Shown piece after piece: positions 62,365 through 64,000 of a stretch of 64,000 nt of DNA (the stretch's first letter is position 1; every line of letters begins with the position of its first letter). Both the position numbers and the translations under genes were made by a program. The stretch spans positions 4,154,001-4,218,000 of the forward strand of contig OX637796.1 of assembly GCA_951802425.1 (NCBI GenBank), in the 5' to 3' direction. Source of the DNA: Clavaria fumosa (Eukaryota; Basidiomycota; Agaricomycetes; Agaricales; Clavariaceae). Under the pieces are notes generated by a model. That model was not told the DNA's origin, searched no databases, and worked only from the letters and a program-made list of their open reading frames with translations.

Positions 62365-64000
62365 GCTGTACTGTCAGTGATAGTCATGTGAGTCCTTGTG
62401 ACTCACCAGTCATGTGACTGCAACCTTGGTGGGTCACATGATGTTGCTGCAACACATGATTGATAGGTCTTGTCTCACTTGGTGACCTTGACAACACCAA
62501 GACACACTCTGCTTCCATCTAAATCACCCTCTGTGGTTGTACATACTTGTGTGCCTAAGTATTCTCTTCTCTCATTTTGGTACTGATCTTCTGGAACCCC
62601 CTAGCTTCTTCATTCAATTGGCAAAGTCATTGCCTTCACCAATACACTTTTGCTACTACTCATGACCTTGTTACCACACTGTTATTCCTCCAATTCATCT
62701 TTTCTCCCTTCTACATTTTGTCTGACATCTTTGTGACCTTCTGGGACTGAGTATTCTCAATTGTACTCAACAGTTGATTGGTCTTAGTGAGTTCAAACAT
62801 TTGGTCACCAACAAATTGACCTTTGGTACTATTTATGGGATGGGACAAGCCCTAACATCATTATGCTAATGGTAGGTTTTGTCTTTCAGCCATTGTCAGG
62901 ATGACTTTAGCTTCAGTGAGAAAAATTGCTCAAAACAATATTTTAAACAAAATGTTGAAGATCAAACTTTTTTAAAAGGCCTTGTTTTCAAGATAATATT
63001 ACTATCTCAAGAAAATTGGTCTTCAACATTTTTTCTGAGTAAATTTTGTCTTACTAAAATGAAGCCTCAAAATGTGTGTGGAAGCTGGAATAATCATTGC
63101 AACATCTGGCAGCCAAGTGTGATGCAGTGATGAAGTCACACACTTCACATTGTCTGCAGATTGTTACTGCCCTCCAACAACTTCTCCTGCCAAAATCTGG
63201 CTCTGTCCTGGCTCACAAATTGTCCTGCAGCTCATTGTATGTCAAAAAACTCATTTACATGTTACTAAAAAATTCACCTCTGGGCCAGTGGTAAATTGAC
63301 AGCATTAATTTCATCAATATCTTGAGCACATGTAAAGATAGCTTAATTTTAATTATACCATCAAATACTTCAGCAATTTTAATCTATGTTTTAAAAAAAC
63401 ACTGTGTATAGCTTCAGAATTCATTGAGAAACAATTTTTGATGTTTTGTGTCACTCAAATGATCCTTGCTGACTCCTCATGACTCTGTGCATGTAGCCTA
63501 TTCCTGTACACATGACTCACTCTTCACACTGCCTCATTCTATAATATATATACCACACTTGTAGTGGTAATAGATCCTCACATTGAAATTGAGTTCTTCC
63601 CCCTTAGCACTCTTCACTGATCTGGGCTGACACCCAATGGGTGTCACCCATATCCCACCTTATTTTACTGATGTACATGCACAGTAGCAGGATGTTTGTT
63701 TTCAAAAAAAGGCATGATCACACCTGCTCTACCAACCTGCAGCCTCCATGCAACTCATCATTCACCTCCCACCATGCAAGGCAATTGTGACTTCTCTTAC
63801 TAAACAGATGTCACCAAATAAAATCTAATTACCTTACACTATTGTTCTTGTGCTGTGATTATTGCAGAATAAGTCTTTTTGGTCAATGCTGTAGGTGGGC
63901 AGTTCCCTGTTGGTGCAAGAGCTGATTTAAATGAGTGATAGCCAAGTCTAACCATACAAGCTGATGCACCACAGTTTAGATAGGCAAGTGGCTTTCAGCA
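62365..64000. other. AT-rich spacer to window end
   Basis: No gene or defined element. CATGTGACTCACCAGTCATGTGACTG-like words (62390-62450) recall the inside of family A repeats. GGTGTCACCC..GGGTGTCACCC words occur near 63630-63650. CpG is very scarce, as in the other repeat-derived blocks. Confidence 0.4.

Overview
The window looks like a piece of a filamentous basidiomycete (mushroom-forming, Agaricomycete-type) nuclear genome. The evidence is short 52-98 nt introns with GT(GC)-AG ends, a FunK1-type fungal protein kinase gene, an Mx/dynamin-like remnant, fungal CDC31 and LTO1 genes, and a dense load of Ty3/gypsy, Ty1/copia, Tc1/mariner and hAT-type elements. No database was available; names come from motifs read in the translated sequence.

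Layout. 1-13.5 kb is nested transposon debris: the end of a gypsy pol, a two-exon hypothetical gene, a long gypsy gag-pol ORF on the minus strand (2477-6247), a Tc1-like element (6914-8533) that has split a dispersed LTR-like repeat, a gypsy gag (8743-10162), a second decayed gypsy copy carrying a 289-bp hAT-like MITE, and copia RNase H scraps. 14-21.5 kb is a small island of host-type genes: a nine-exon SAM / nuclease-like / kinase-like gene (14056-17320), a dynamin-like pseudogene, and a FunK1 kinase gene (18937-21442). 22.7-24.2 kb is a large triplet-based minisatellite. 26130-35011 is a complete gypsy/chromodomain element with 227-bp LTRs and a CATAA target duplication. It carries an intact extra 703-aa ORF between pol and the 3' LTR, and it sits in a 61-bp satellite array. 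36319-41198 is a 4.9-kb foldback-like unit whose 0.83-0.94 kb inverted arms are built of tandem repeats, and whose interior holds a decayed copy of the extra ORF. 42.05-43.29 kb is a second GC-rich minisatellite, followed by more transposon debris to about 46.4 kb.

46.4-58 kb is a GC-rich, repeat-poor gene block: a polyglutamine-rich C2H2 transcription factor (51438-54177) and a divergent pair sharing 134 bp of promoter, centrin CDC31 (minus) and LTO1 (plus). From about 58 kb to the end the sequence is AT-rich repeat debris again, with a gypsy gag remnant and another copy of the dispersed LTR-like repeat.

The themes are a two-compartment genome (transposon blocks against gene blocks) and strong CpG to TpG/CpA decay in the old repeats, including repeated CGA to TGA stop codons. 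The most interesting candidate is the extra ORF of the 26-35 kb gypsy element. It is conserved in a second copy, has a coiled coil, and is preceded by a strong splice-acceptor-like tract. The foldback-like unit and the SAM/PD-(D/E)XK-like/kinase-like gene come next.
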